The notes beneath the pieces were generated by a model, which had not been told where the DNA came from, did not search any database, and saw only the letters and a program-made list of their open reading frames with translations. The translations under genes were made by a program, and so were the position numbers. This document shows positions 34,561 to 42,234 of a stretch of 64,000 nucleotides of DNA, piece by piece. Each line of letters begins with the position of its first letter. The first letter of the stretch is position 1. Origin of the DNA: Pyrobaculum ferrireducens (GTDB lineage: Archaea; Thermoproteota; Thermoprotei; Thermoproteales; Thermoproteaceae); assembly GCF_000234805.1 (NCBI RefSeq), contig NC_016645.1:844391-908390 (forward strand), read 5' to 3'.

Positions 34561-35196
34561 ATGGTCACGGTGAAGAAATACACCCTGCCAGAGCTACCCT
34601 ACGCCTACAACGCCCTTGAGCCCTACATAGCCGAGGAGATTATGAAGCTCCACCACCAGAAGCACCACCAGGGCTACGTCAACGGGGCAAACGCCGCTCT
34701 TGAGAAGCTTGAGAAGTTTAGAAAAGGCGAGGCTCAGATAGACATAAGAGCCGTGTTGAGAGACTTCTCCTTCCACCTCAACGGCCACGTGCTACACTCC
34801 ATATTCTGGCCCAACATGGCGCCGCCCGGGAAGGGAGGCGGCAAGCCAGGCGGCAAGACGGCAGACTTAATCAACCAGTTCTTCGGAAGCTTCGAGAAGT
34901 TCAAGGAGGAGTTCAGCCAAGCCGCCAAGAACGTAGAGGGCGTCGGCTGGGCCATCCTGGTATACGAGCCTCTAGCAGAGCAACTGGTAATTCTCCAGGT
35001 GGAGAAGCACAACCTCATGCACGCCGCGGACGCCCAGGTGCTCCTAGCCCTCGACGTGTGGGAGCACGCCTACTACCTCCAGTACAAAAACGACCGCGGG
35101 AGCTACGTAGACAACTGGTGGAACGTAGTCAACTGGGACGACGTGGAGAGGAGGTTGCAGAAAGCCCTCAACGGCCAAATAGCGCTTAAAATCTAA
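34561..35196 (+). CDS. sod: Iron/manganese superoxide dismutase
   Basis: 211 residues from ATG 34561. Metal ligands are in the expected places: His in KLHHQKHHQGYV, His in GHVLHSIFW, and Asp/His in DVWEHAYYLQY. Length and N-terminus (YTLPELPYAYNALEP) match archaeal Fe/Mn SOD. AACGTTTATATTGT about 25 nt upstream is the promoter. Detoxifies superoxide in the cytoplasm. Confidence 0.97.
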   Translation: MVTVKKYTLPELPYAYNALEPYIAEEIMKLHHQKHHQGYVNGANAALEKLEKFRKGEAQIDIRAVLRDFSFHLNGHVLHSIFWPNMAPPGKGGGKPGGKTADLINQFFGSFEKFKEEFSQAAKNVEGVGWAILVYEPLAEQLVILQVEKHNLMHAADAQVLLALDVWEHAYYLQYKNDRGSYVDNWWNVVNWDDVERRLQKALNGQIALKI

Positions 35197-35636
35197 CACC
35201 TAGCTTTTTCCGCGTAGAAACCCGCCGCCAAGTCGGCGATTTGAATCCCCGGCGTTTTGTGAGACGGCTTATTCACAGCCCTCGGGAACTTAGACGCATC
35301 CGCCAGCCCCACGTCGAGGACATACAAGTCGGCAGGCACCTCGACAAGAAACCTCCACAACGCCTTCTCAAACTCCACCTGGGACGTGTAGTGAACCGCG
35401 AAGTGCCTCACCTCCAGCCCCCCAAGCAACTCCTCCACCAGCCCCCTCCCCCCACGCCTCTTCACCACACGCCACTTAAGCTCCCCAGAGACGCCGAGAG
35501 CCTCCCTAATTCGCCTAACCACCCCCTCCCCCCAGTACATGTAGCTACCCGACACCACCGCCAAAACCCCCGCCACAACGACACAGTTGCAAAAAGACTT
35601 TAGCCCAGACTCGTCCACATAAAATACCAGCCTCAC
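35193..35636 (-). CDS. DUF3800 family protein (RNase H-like)
   Basis: 147 residues from GTG 35636 (MRLVFYVDESG). YVDESG at the start, ELKWRVVK in the middle and TPGIQIADLAAGFY at the end are the DUF3800 motifs, probably acidic metal-site residues of an RNase H-like fold. GTTTAAAAGG about 20 nt upstream fits. An upstream extension of the frame into the hairpin repeats is rejected. DUF3800 proteins are common in mobile and defence settings; function unknown. Confidence 0.8.
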   Translation of the reverse strand: MRLVFYVDESGLKSFCNCVVVAGVLAVVSGSYMYWGEGVVRRIREALGVSGELKWRVVKRRGGRGLVEELLGGLEVRHFAVHYTSQVEFEKALWRFLVEVPADLYVLDVGLADASKFPRAVNKPSHKTPGIQIADLAAGFYAEKARC

Positions 35637-35691
35637 GTCAGAAGAAAACCTTTTAAACAAATCCACAACACTCAACGGGATGTGGGGAGAG

Positions 35692-35770
35692 ATGCGGCCC
35701 CGAAAGGGGCACAAGCACCCCCCAAACCGCGTGAAGGGGGGCATGCGGCCCCGAAAGGGGCACAAGCACC
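35692..35770. repeat. Two 28-nt direct repeats, each with a GNRA-capped hairpin
   Basis: The same 28 nt (starting ATGCGGCCCC, then GAAAGGGGC) occur at 35692-35719 and 35743-35770. Each contains GCCCC-GAAA-GGGGC, a five-pair GC stem closed by a GNRA tetraloop. The 23 nt between start with CCCCCC and end in GGGGGG and could form a third hairpin. They lie between the DUF3800 promoter and the SWIM gene. They could be a structured leader RNA, a transcription signal or a minimal CRISPR-like remnant. Confidence 0.85.
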
Positions 35771-35804
35771 TCCGACAACCCCACAGCCAGACAAAACCTA
35801 TAAA

Positions 35805-36413
35805 ATGCAAAAACCTACACCACACATTACGCCCAGCAACGCCTTCAAAAAAGCCATAGAGGATCTAAAAACAGACTTCCCCGGCAAGTCCAACAGCTGG
35901 ATTAAAAGAGCCCTCCTAAGGCTCGGCGACGTTAAGGAGGTGAGGGAGGACCTCTACGTGGTGGAGGGGAGGCGGGAGCTGGGGGATTGGAGGCCTCTTT
36001 ACCAGGTCTGGTGGTCTTCTGCAGAGGGCAGGTGGCTCTGTACCTGCTACTACACGCAGTTCGGCCTCAGGCGCAGGAGGGACATTTGCACACACGTAGC
36101 CGCCGTCATGCTCTTCCGCAGATACAAGAGGGCTTTGGAGAGGGCCGAGAGGACAACGGTCTACGTTGCCGAGGCTGTTGTTGATTGCAGAGGCCGCATA
36201 TCGGCAAACGGCGAGGCGTACGTCAAGCCAGACGCCGATAAGATAGACTTGACTTTCTTCGCCTCGCCGCGCTTCAGAGTATTGGTGATCTCTAGGCAGA
36301 GGCGCATCGCCGTGAGGTGCGGCGGCTACGTCGTCTACGAGGCGGAGGGGGAGGAGGTGCCCCTAGCCGTGGCTAAGTTCCTTGTCGCAAAATTCCATGA
36401 GAGTGAGGACTAG
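35805..36413 (+). CDS. SWIM zinc-finger protein
   Basis: 202 residues from ATG 35805. The centre has LCTCYYTQFGLRRRRDICTHVAAVML, a CxC-x(n)-CxH SWIM finger (motif residues C-T-C and C-T-H). The helical N-terminus (AFKKAIEDLKTDFPGKSNSWIKRALLRLGDV) fits nucleic-acid binding; the C-terminus is beta-rich. A TATA-like CCTATAAA directly precedes the ATG, closer than normal, so the true start or promoter is uncertain. Overlaps the next gene by 17 nt. Confidence 0.8.
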   Translation: MQKPTPHITPSNAFKKAIEDLKTDFPGKSNSWIKRALLRLGDVKEVREDLYVVEGRRELGDWRPLYQVWWSSAEGRWLCTCYYTQFGLRRRRDICTHVAAVMLFRRYKRALERAERTTVYVAEAVVDCRGRISANGEAYVKPDADKIDLTFFASPRFRVLVISRQRRIAVRCGGYVVYEAEGEEVPLAVAKFLVAKFHESED

Positions 36414-36819
36414 GAAGGGCGTCTTCGAGCTTAAGCCAGACTCGCCGGCCAACTACCGGAGGCTGTACGTAGACGTCTTCTCCATAGCGGCCGCCCTCAG
36501 CGATCCGGAGGAGCTGTTTAGGTCGGCGGCTGAGGCCGGCTTAGACGCCGTCTTCGTGGTAGACGCCTGGAGCGAGACCCACATGCCTCTCGCTAGGCGC
36601 TACTTGGAGCTCTGCGCCAGCTACGGTCTCAACTGCAGACTATCCGAGCAGAAGCCCGCCGAGGTGTACGCCGCGGAGCTGTGCGAGGCTGAGTGCGGAG
36701 CGGGATGCGCAGTCGTTACAAGGGACTACGACGCCGTTGCGGTAGTTAAGAGATGCGCCATCCTTCTGTTTAGAGGAGGTAGGTTTTGGCGTGTTTATAG
36801 TGAGAGAAACCTGTGGTGA
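36397..36819 (+). CDS. PIN/NYN-like nuclease candidate, partner of SWIM protein
   Basis: 140 residues from ATG 36397. LYVDVFSIAA, VFVVDAW, and GAGCAVVTRDYDAVAVV follow the acidic-residue order of PIN/FEN1-like nucleases (the last resembles the vSxDyDxL strand). Several Cys near residues 80-110. It overlaps the SWIM gene by 17 nt and is surely co-expressed. A DNA-repair or toxin-like nuclease guided by the SWIM protein is a guess. Confidence 0.5.
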   Translation: MRVRTRKGVFELKPDSPANYRRLYVDVFSIAAALSDPEELFRSAAEAGLDAVFVVDAWSETHMPLARRYLELCASYGLNCRLSEQKPAEVYAAELCEAECGAGCAVVTRDYDAVAVVKRCAILLFRGGRFWRVYSERNLW

Positions 36820-37127
36820 TGCAGTTGCGACATATCGCCTTTGGGGGTACAAATAGAGTTGAAAATTGCCAAAAACTACTGAGGGCGCGCCGGTGTTCAA
36901 AGTCTACACTATGTGACAAATTAATTTAGGAAACTACCTGAGCGATAGGGTACTCTGAGTTTTAGCGTAACCGTTCTTAACCTCGTTTCTCCAAGCGTGC
37001 ATATAGAAGTTTGCAGTGGCGGCATTCCGGCATGTAGCTTGAATCGCCAGATAAAGCCGATGCCTAGCATTGTAAGCAGAAGAGCTGTGGTAAACGATAT
37101 ATTTGTAGAATCCTATATACAGCCGAT
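36820..37127. other. Intergenic, 308 nt, no gene seen
   Basis: No reading frame with family features and no tRNA-like cloverleaf. The right end holds AT-rich boxes (GATATATTTG at 37096-37105; CCTATATAC at 37112-37120), one of which is likely the promoter of the gene at 37128. Confidence 0.5.
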
Positions 37128-37877
37128 ATGCAGTCCCGAGATCGACGTAGATCCCACTCAGTGAAGTTCTTCCTCTTACTCAGCGTCCTTGCCGCTATAC
37201 TTGCCGTCTTGCTTTTCTCAACTTCGCGGGGCGGCGGCGCCGTGGCTAAGGCCAACGCGACTGTGAGCGGCGAGGTGGATCACTGCAAGCTTCAACTAGA
37301 GGTGGTATGCCTCGGCGTTTTTACAGAGGTGAGTGGGGTGGTGTGGGGGCCTTGTGAATATAATGGAGATGTGGTCTTGTCCCCCTCTCCGCCGATTAAC
37401 TGGATGCCGGGTTGGGGCTATATATGCCACGCGGCGGGGAAAGTGGGAAACGAAACCTACGTCGTGTTTGTAAGGCCGGCGTCGGCCCAGCCGCCGAGTA
37501 GGACAGACCCCTTCCCCGAGAACCTGGTGTTAAAATGTTATGCTAGATATGTCAAAAACAAGACAATTGTCATGAACCCCGTCTTGTATCCTGTAGATGT
37601 TTTGTTAGTCGTTAATGTAAATAAAAGCGTGGGGTATCTTACATTTGTCTACAGAGCCCCGACACCTTTCCATAACGCCACCGTGGTTTTTAGTAATTCG
37701 GGAGTATACATAGCTCTGCCGGAGTGGGCTGAGGTGGGGGTTAAGAGAGAGGTATTAGGCCCTGTGCTCAGCCGTTGCTCATACGTAGTCAATGCCACAA
37801 TTGACGTCTCAAAGCTGAGGCTTGGGGAGCCGCTGTACAACGCCACGGGGAGCTTCCTAAGGATATCCACCAGGTGA
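37128..37877 (+). CDS. Membrane-anchored exported protein, unknown
   Basis: 249 residues: basic N-terminus, one membrane helix (FFLLLSVLAAILAVLLFS), then an exported beta-rich domain with several Cys and N-glycosylation-type NxT/NxS sites (NATVSG, NETY, NKTI, NATV). No family recognised. First of a run of exported genes that extends to 52 kb. Confidence 0.6.
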   Translation: MQSRDRRRSHSVKFFLLLSVLAAILAVLLFSTSRGGGAVAKANATVSGEVDHCKLQLEVVCLGVFTEVSGVVWGPCEYNGDVVLSPSPPINWMPGWGYICHAAGKVGNETYVVFVRPASAQPPSRTDPFPENLVLKCYARYVKNKTIVMNPVLYPVDVLLVVNVNKSVGYLTFVYRAPTPFHNATVVFSNSGVYIALPEWAEVGVKREVLGPVLSRCSYVVNATIDVSKLRLGEPLYNATGSFLRISTR

Positions 37878-38238
37878 GGCGTAGCAACGGCGGGAAACGC
37901 GTAGCGAAGGCGCCTAGAGGATTCTCCCACTAACGACGGCAACACCACTGGCTAAGAAATTTTTGAAGCCGAAAATCCCAACCGCTTCTTAAAGAAAAAA
38001 GACATATATCAGCAGGTTTAGTAAAGACGCCTCGCGTGGTTTGCGATGCGGCTACATTTACGGCCTCGCCGGGGGGCCAGACGCGGGGTGCCGTGTGCGC
38101 TGTGCGCGTCTCTCCGCCGGCTACTGGCGAACCGCGAATGTGGACGCCTAGGGGGGATACATCACTATTTGAGAGAGCGGCTTGGAGTTCGGCTTCGGCG
38201 GGTTGTCAATTTTTTGAGTCCTCAACGTGTCCACGTTT
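37878..38238. other. Intergenic, 361 nt, no gene seen
   Basis: Ends of the 37128 gene and convergent 38239 gene enclose a region with an AT-rich part (37960-38030) and a GC-rich part. No supported gene, RNA or repeat. Confidence 0.5.
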
Positions 38239-39102
38239 CTACAGCTGGGCGTCTACGTGGTAGTCTGGTCTTAGGGGTATGTCTATCACAAGCCTCGCAG
38301 TGTATTCGCCGCCCCCGCCGTAGCCCAACAGCCCCTCGCGCTCTATCCCGAGTACACCGGCGCGTGTCGGGGGGACGGCGCCTTTGATGACGTAGAGCCC
38401 AGGCCTCCCGCCAATGTCCAGCTCGACGCGTCTAGATCCGCTCTCGGCGGCGAGCAACACCTTCTTGAATCTGTGGTGTCCCGTGTCTACGTGGAGCTCG
38501 AGCCGCGCCGACCTGGCCTTGACGGGCCAAAAAGTCAGCTCGGCCTCCAGCACGGCGCCTCTGAGGGCTAGGCCTGCCGACGCGGAGTCCCCCTCCGGCG
38601 TGGAGAGGGTGAGTTGCACCGGGCCTCTCTGGGGGAGAAACGCCGGATCAACAGCGGCGATGTAGACGCCGCGGCAACAGTCGTCCAGTATCTCGTAGGC
38701 GGGTAGCCAGAGGTACAGCCTGTACCCCGAGGCCGCTACTATGTACCCCCTGGCGTGTGTCCACTCGAGCCGGGACAGCACCGTGGGCTCCCCCGCCGGC
38801 TCGAACTTAAAGTAAATGGTGCTGTGCCTCCCCGCGTCGTGGTAGTACGACACCACGTAGCCGGGCCGGGCCGCCACGGGCCTCTTAAGCGCCCCTCCGC
38901 AGTCCACTAGCTCAGCGGCTCTCGACGCCTTGTTAAACCTCTTGGCCGCGAGTATTATAGTCGCGGCGGAGGCGAGGAGCAGTATAGGGACGGCCCACAG
39001 AGCTCGCGGGGCCAGCATCGCTATGAACACCACGGCGATTATCGCAATACCGGCGCGGTCCCAGGCCGAGTCGACGAGTACCTCGGGGCGGCATGCCTCC
39101 AC
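38239..39102 (-). CDS. Two-helix membrane protein with extracellular domain, unknown
   Basis: 287 residues. Two hydrophobic helices close together near residues 15-55 (AGIAIIAVVFIAMLAP; LWAVPILLLASAATIILA), then a large beta-rich domain with a DDCCRG Cys pair. No catalytic motif or known family. It is divergent from the gene at 39132 with only 29 nt between starts. Confidence 0.6.
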   Translation of the reverse strand: MEACRPEVLVDSAWDRAGIAIIAVVFIAMLAPRALWAVPILLLASAATIILAAKRFNKASRAAELVDCGGALKRPVAARPGYVVSYYHDAGRHSTIYFKFEPAGEPTVLSRLEWTHARGYIVAASGYRLYLWLPAYEILDDCCRGVYIAAVDPAFLPQRGPVQLTLSTPEGDSASAGLALRGAVLEAELTFWPVKARSARLELHVDTGHHRFKKVLLAAESGSRRVELDIGGRPGLYVIKGAVPPTRAGVLGIEREGLLGYGGGGEYTARLVIDIPLRPDYHVDAQL

Positions 39103-39131
39103 GTCCTAGAGCCTGCGGAAAGTTTTAAAGA

Positions 39132-39572
39132 TTGGTGGGAGATTGTTGCGTGGAGATCCCCGAGCTCTCCGAGGTGGATTTTGAAAATGTGTCCCTCTCG
39201 GCGTCGGGGCCTGCGGAGTACACGGTGAAGTTCGGCACGCCGTGTAAAGCCGCCGCGGACGTGAGGGTGGACAGCCTCATGTTCACCTGGCCGAGGATCT
39301 TCGCCAAGGCCCTGGTGGTGGTCTACAGATGCGGGGACTTCTGGCCGCACTACGACGTGAAGACGAAGGCCCTCTCCGTGGGGCGGAGCCTCTACGTTCT
39401 TGTGAACTCGGTAGCGCGCCACAGATCGCAAGACGCCGAGCTGGTCCCCCTGGAGAGGGGGCTCCAGTGGAACTACATAGCAAAGATCGCCTCGGCGGCC
39501 CTCTGCAAGACGCTTAGCGACGTCCTCCACCTCGAAATGAGGTGCAGGTCCTATGTCTCGGCGGAGTTTTGA
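39132..39572 (+). CDS. Unknown small protein
   Basis: 146 residues from GTG 39132; GTTTTAAAG about 15 nt upstream. Several Cys (DCCVEIPE, TPCKAA, YRCGDFW, LCKT, MRCRS) and mixed alpha/beta pattern, no membrane helix and no family recognised. It overlaps the multi-helix membrane gene at 39553 by 20 nt, suggesting an operon. Confidence 0.6.
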   Translation: MVGDCCVEIPELSEVDFENVSLSASGPAEYTVKFGTPCKAAADVRVDSLMFTWPRIFAKALVVVYRCGDFWPHYDVKTKALSVGRSLYVLVNSVARHRSQDAELVPLERGLQWNYIAKIASAALCKTLSDVLHLEMRCRSYVSAEF

Positions 39573-40497
39573 CCCCCGCATATTCGCCACCGGCCTCTGG
39601 GGCCTCGCCATAGTCCTCACGGGATGGACGGCGGCGGCCGCCCTCAGCTACGCAACCCCGGCGGCCTCTCGGCCCCTCCTCTACGCCGTGTCGTTTATCC
39701 CGTGGGCGCTTGCGATCCTGCGGCGCGACCCAGCCACTCTGGCCGCCCTCGCCGCGGCGGCGGCCCTGTTCCTTCTGCCGCACATGAGAGATCTGGAGGC
39801 CCACCACGCCATCGCGGCGGCCATAGGCATCGCGGCGCTGGAGGCGAGAAAGCCCCTGGGCCTCCTCGCCTACGCCGCCGCCGTCTCCTCAGCCCTCGCG
39901 CCGCACGGCTACACGGGGGCAGTCTTCGCCGCGGCCTTCGCCGCGGTGTCTACCCTCGTGGAGACTAGGTGGGGCTGGGGGGCGCTCTTCGCCGCCGTCA
40001 CAGCGCTGGGGATCCTCTGGCCCGAGCTACACCGGGGCCTCCAGTGGCAGTACATAGCGGCTGGAGTCGCCGGCGCCGCCGTGTTGAGAAACAGGAGGCT
40101 GGCGCCCCTCCCCCTCTCAGTCGCCGCGCTCGGCGCCGCCTCCTACTTCCTCAACACGGGCGGGGTTGTGTACCTCTCCTACCCCCCTATATACTCCGAG
40201 AACTATGCAGTGCCGCTGTGGCTTGCGTGGCTAGCCAAGGCGGCCTTCGCCGCGGCTCTCCTCTGGGACGGGCGCCGCCGCGGGCCGGCCTTCCTAGGCG
40301 CAGTCTTCGCCGCGGCTGGGGTGGCCTCGCTCCCCACCCCAGCCGGCCATGCATACTACATCGCGAGGGCTGACCTTGCACACATGTTCTTCATGGCCGC
40401 CGCCGCGGCGTATCTCTACAAAGGCCCCATCTATATGACCCGCGGGTCAGCACATCCACAGCCCCCGAGGTCTACCGAGGCGCGTGCCGCCTTTTGA
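39553..40497 (+). CDS. Multi-spanning membrane protein, unknown
   Basis: 314 residues, very rich in Ala and Leu, with about nine hydrophobic segments (for example GLWGLAIVLTGWTAAAALSY, LLYAVSFIPWALAIL, FFMAAAAAYLY). No transporter signature seen. It overlaps the 39132 gene at its start and the convergent family B gene at its end by 26 nt. Confidence 0.65.
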   Translation: MSRRSFDPRIFATGLWGLAIVLTGWTAAAALSYATPAASRPLLYAVSFIPWALAILRRDPATLAALAAAAALFLLPHMRDLEAHHAIAAAIGIAALEARKPLGLLAYAAAVSSALAPHGYTGAVFAAAFAAVSTLVETRWGWGALFAAVTALGILWPELHRGLQWQYIAAGVAGAAVLRNRRLAPLPLSVAALGAASYFLNTGGVVYLSYPPIYSENYAVPLWLAWLAKAAFAAALLWDGRRRGPAFLGAVFAAAGVASLPTPAGHAYYIARADLAHMFFMAAAAAYLYKGPIYMTRGSAHPQPPRSTEARAAF

Positions 40498-41026
40498 CCC
40501 GCCCCCACGCCTTCTCTCCAAGATACATCGCGAGGAGCGCCGCCGCGATGTATATGAAGTCTGTGTAGACAGCACCGTCGTAGTAAATGTAGATAACGGG
40601 CTCCCCAAAGCTGAAGTAGCTAAACCAGTCCCCCATTACACCTACGCCGTTTTCGCCGTCGGCAGTTATCCAATACACACCGCATGTGGCGCGCTCCCAC
40701 TCCCCCCAGCTGTGCCGCTCCATCCTCCACACGCAGATCTCCACGGGGTGCCACATCCCCCTGGGCACCTTGAATTGAAATGTAGAGCCTGTGTAGACAG
40801 TTTTTACAAAACCCCTGGCGTATATATACATCGTGGCGTTGACCGGCCTGCCGAAAAAGTCCACGACGCGGATAGTCACGTCAACCCAGCCGTCCCCGTC
40901 GAAGCGGACCTGCGGCGGGGTTCCCGCCGGCGCCGTCTGCCCCTTCACCATGTCGCACAGCTTAGGCACGCCTACCGCCGCAACTGCGGCTAGGAGTAGT
41001 AACGCGGCGAGCGCACCCTTTCCCAT
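40472..41026 (-). CDS. Family B protein, short form (C-terminal domain only)
   Basis: 184 residues: signal helix, Pro/Gly linker, then VDVTIRVVDFFGRPVNATMYIYA, homologous to the VxxVDFFRRP domain of the full-length family B proteins at 42234, 45069 and 49565, and the same end (IYIYYDGAVYTDFIYIAAALLAMYL, a membrane anchor). The N-terminal propeller-like 300 residues are absent. It keeps its own signal peptide, so it looks functional rather than decayed. It overlaps the family A gene by 37 nt: last gene of the run A-B-A-B. Confidence 0.7.
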   Translation of the reverse strand: MGKGALAALLLLAAVAAVGVPKLCDMVKGQTAPAGTPPQVRFDGDGWVDVTIRVVDFFGRPVNATMYIYARGFVKTVYTGSTFQFKVPRGMWHPVEICVWRMERHSWGEWERATCGVYWITADGENGVGVMGDWFSYFSFGEPVIYIYYDGAVYTDFIYIAAALLAMYLGEKAWGRVKRRHAPR

Positions 41027-42234
41027 ACGTACACCGCTAGGACTAGGAATAAGAAGACTACTACAGACTCAAACAAGCCGTCTGTCGCTATGAGAACCGC
41101 GTGTCTGCCCGCCTCCACGTTCACTACATCTCTCCACGGAAACGGCACAGACGGAAAATCGACACGATACACCTCAAAGAAGTACCTCGCGGGTGTAGCC
41201 GCCGGAATTGAAACACATCCAAATCGCCCTGGAAAGCTCTCAAAATTTACATAAACAGTAATACGGCCGGGGGGGTTGATCCCGAAGTAGCAAAATGTCA
41301 ACGAGGCGGGTGGGCCTCCTCCGATATCAAGCTCGTCGATAAAGACGCGCCTCCCAATTACGTCTCTGGCCACTACCAGTGTCTTATTCCCTCCTGGCTT
41401 CTGGAGAAACTTCTCAACCTTGCCGAAGTAAGCCGCCGCCCACAATATCCTCAAATCGCTGTCCAGGACGTATAGGTAGCTCAACGCAGGTGTGTTTGCT
41501 AGTGGATCTGTATCCGCCCTGATCTTGACGTAGATATACCTCCCGTCGGTGTACACCGATGGAAAGTTGCCCTGGAGCTCAAGACTCGCCGACTCCTCTC
41601 TAGACATCTTTATAATTCTACCATTCCGATACATGTAGATAGAATCGCCTAGACAGACAAAACTATAGAAGCGTAGAAGGCGGTTGGCGCTGACAATTTC
41701 GCTACCGTTAATCGTAATGATAGTTACGGCGTCGTCCCGCATAAGGGCGAACCCGCCTCCACAGTTTACATATTCATAAAACCTCCCAACCTCGCGCTGA
41801 GACACAAGCGAGAAGTCGTCGAGACGCCTAATCTCGACATAGTTCCGCTCCCCCCTTCCCACCAGCAACGCCACTACGCCGTCCCCGACGACGACGCTTT
41901 TGCCATACCACAGAGAGCCGTTGAGAGGCACAAAACCCAGATACCTCAGCGACTTGTCAAATAGATAGGCCCCGCTACGTGTCAGCAACAGGAGCCTGCT
42001 ATCAGACGCGGCGCATGCGACGATCCCACCCTCCACCTCAATTACGCCGCTTACATCGCCTTTTACGTGTACCAGCGACTTCGGGCTGGGCAGGTCGTAA
42101 AAAACCTCGACGGCGTATACACGCCCACCGCCGCTACACACGTCGACAAATTCCCCACCCACGACGCCCTCGATAAGATAAGCCTGGCCGAGAGCCAAAG
42201 CGGCCAATACCGCCAAGGCTAACACCAGCCGCAT
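40990..42234 (-). CDS. Family A exported, C-terminally anchored propeller-like protein (pair IV)
   Basis: 414 residues: signal peptide (LVLALAVLAALALGQA), repeated beta motifs of about 45 residues with patterns such as DSRLLLLTRSG, DGVVALLVGRG and DGRYIYVKI, as in beta-propellers, and a C-terminal membrane helix (VVVFLFLVLAVYVWE). Paralogous to 43730, 46790 and 51082. ATGA overlap with the upstream family B gene. Function unknown; a surface or sensory/adhesion role is an inference. Confidence 0.65.
   Translation of the reverse strand: MRLVLALAVLAALALGQAYLIEGVVGGEFVDVCSGGGRVYAVEVFYDLPSPKSLVHVKGDVSGVIEVEGGIVACAASDSRLLLLTRSGAYLFDKSLRYLGFVPLNGSLWYGKSVVVGDGVVALLVGRGERNYVEIRRLDDFSLVSQREVGRFYEYVNCGGGFALMRDDAVTIITINGSEIVSANRLLRFYSFVCLGDSIYMYRNGRIIKMSREESASLELQGNFPSVYTDGRYIYVKIRADTDPLANTPALSYLYVLDSDLRILWAAAYFGKVEKFLQKPGGNKTLVVARDVIGRRVFIDELDIGGGPPASLTFCYFGINPPGRITVYVNFESFPGRFGCVSIPAATPARYFFEVYRVDFPSVPFPWRDVVNVEAGRHAVLIATDGLFESVVVFLFLVLAVYVWERVRSPRYYS

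Noticed and set aside
35692-35770. Calling the two hairpin repeats a CRISPR array
   Set aside because: Only two repeats, a 23-nt spacer and a repeat unlike the ATTGAAAC type; reported as direct repeats instead.
35637-35825. N-terminal extension of the DUF3800 gene through the hairpin repeats
   Set aside because: The family starts at YVDESG; a TATA-like box lies just before GTG 35636, and the extension only translates the repeats.
36820-37127. tRNA or box C/D RNA in the intergenic region
   Set aside because: No cloverleaf with a T-loop, and no convincing C (RUGAUGA) and D (CUGA) box pair.
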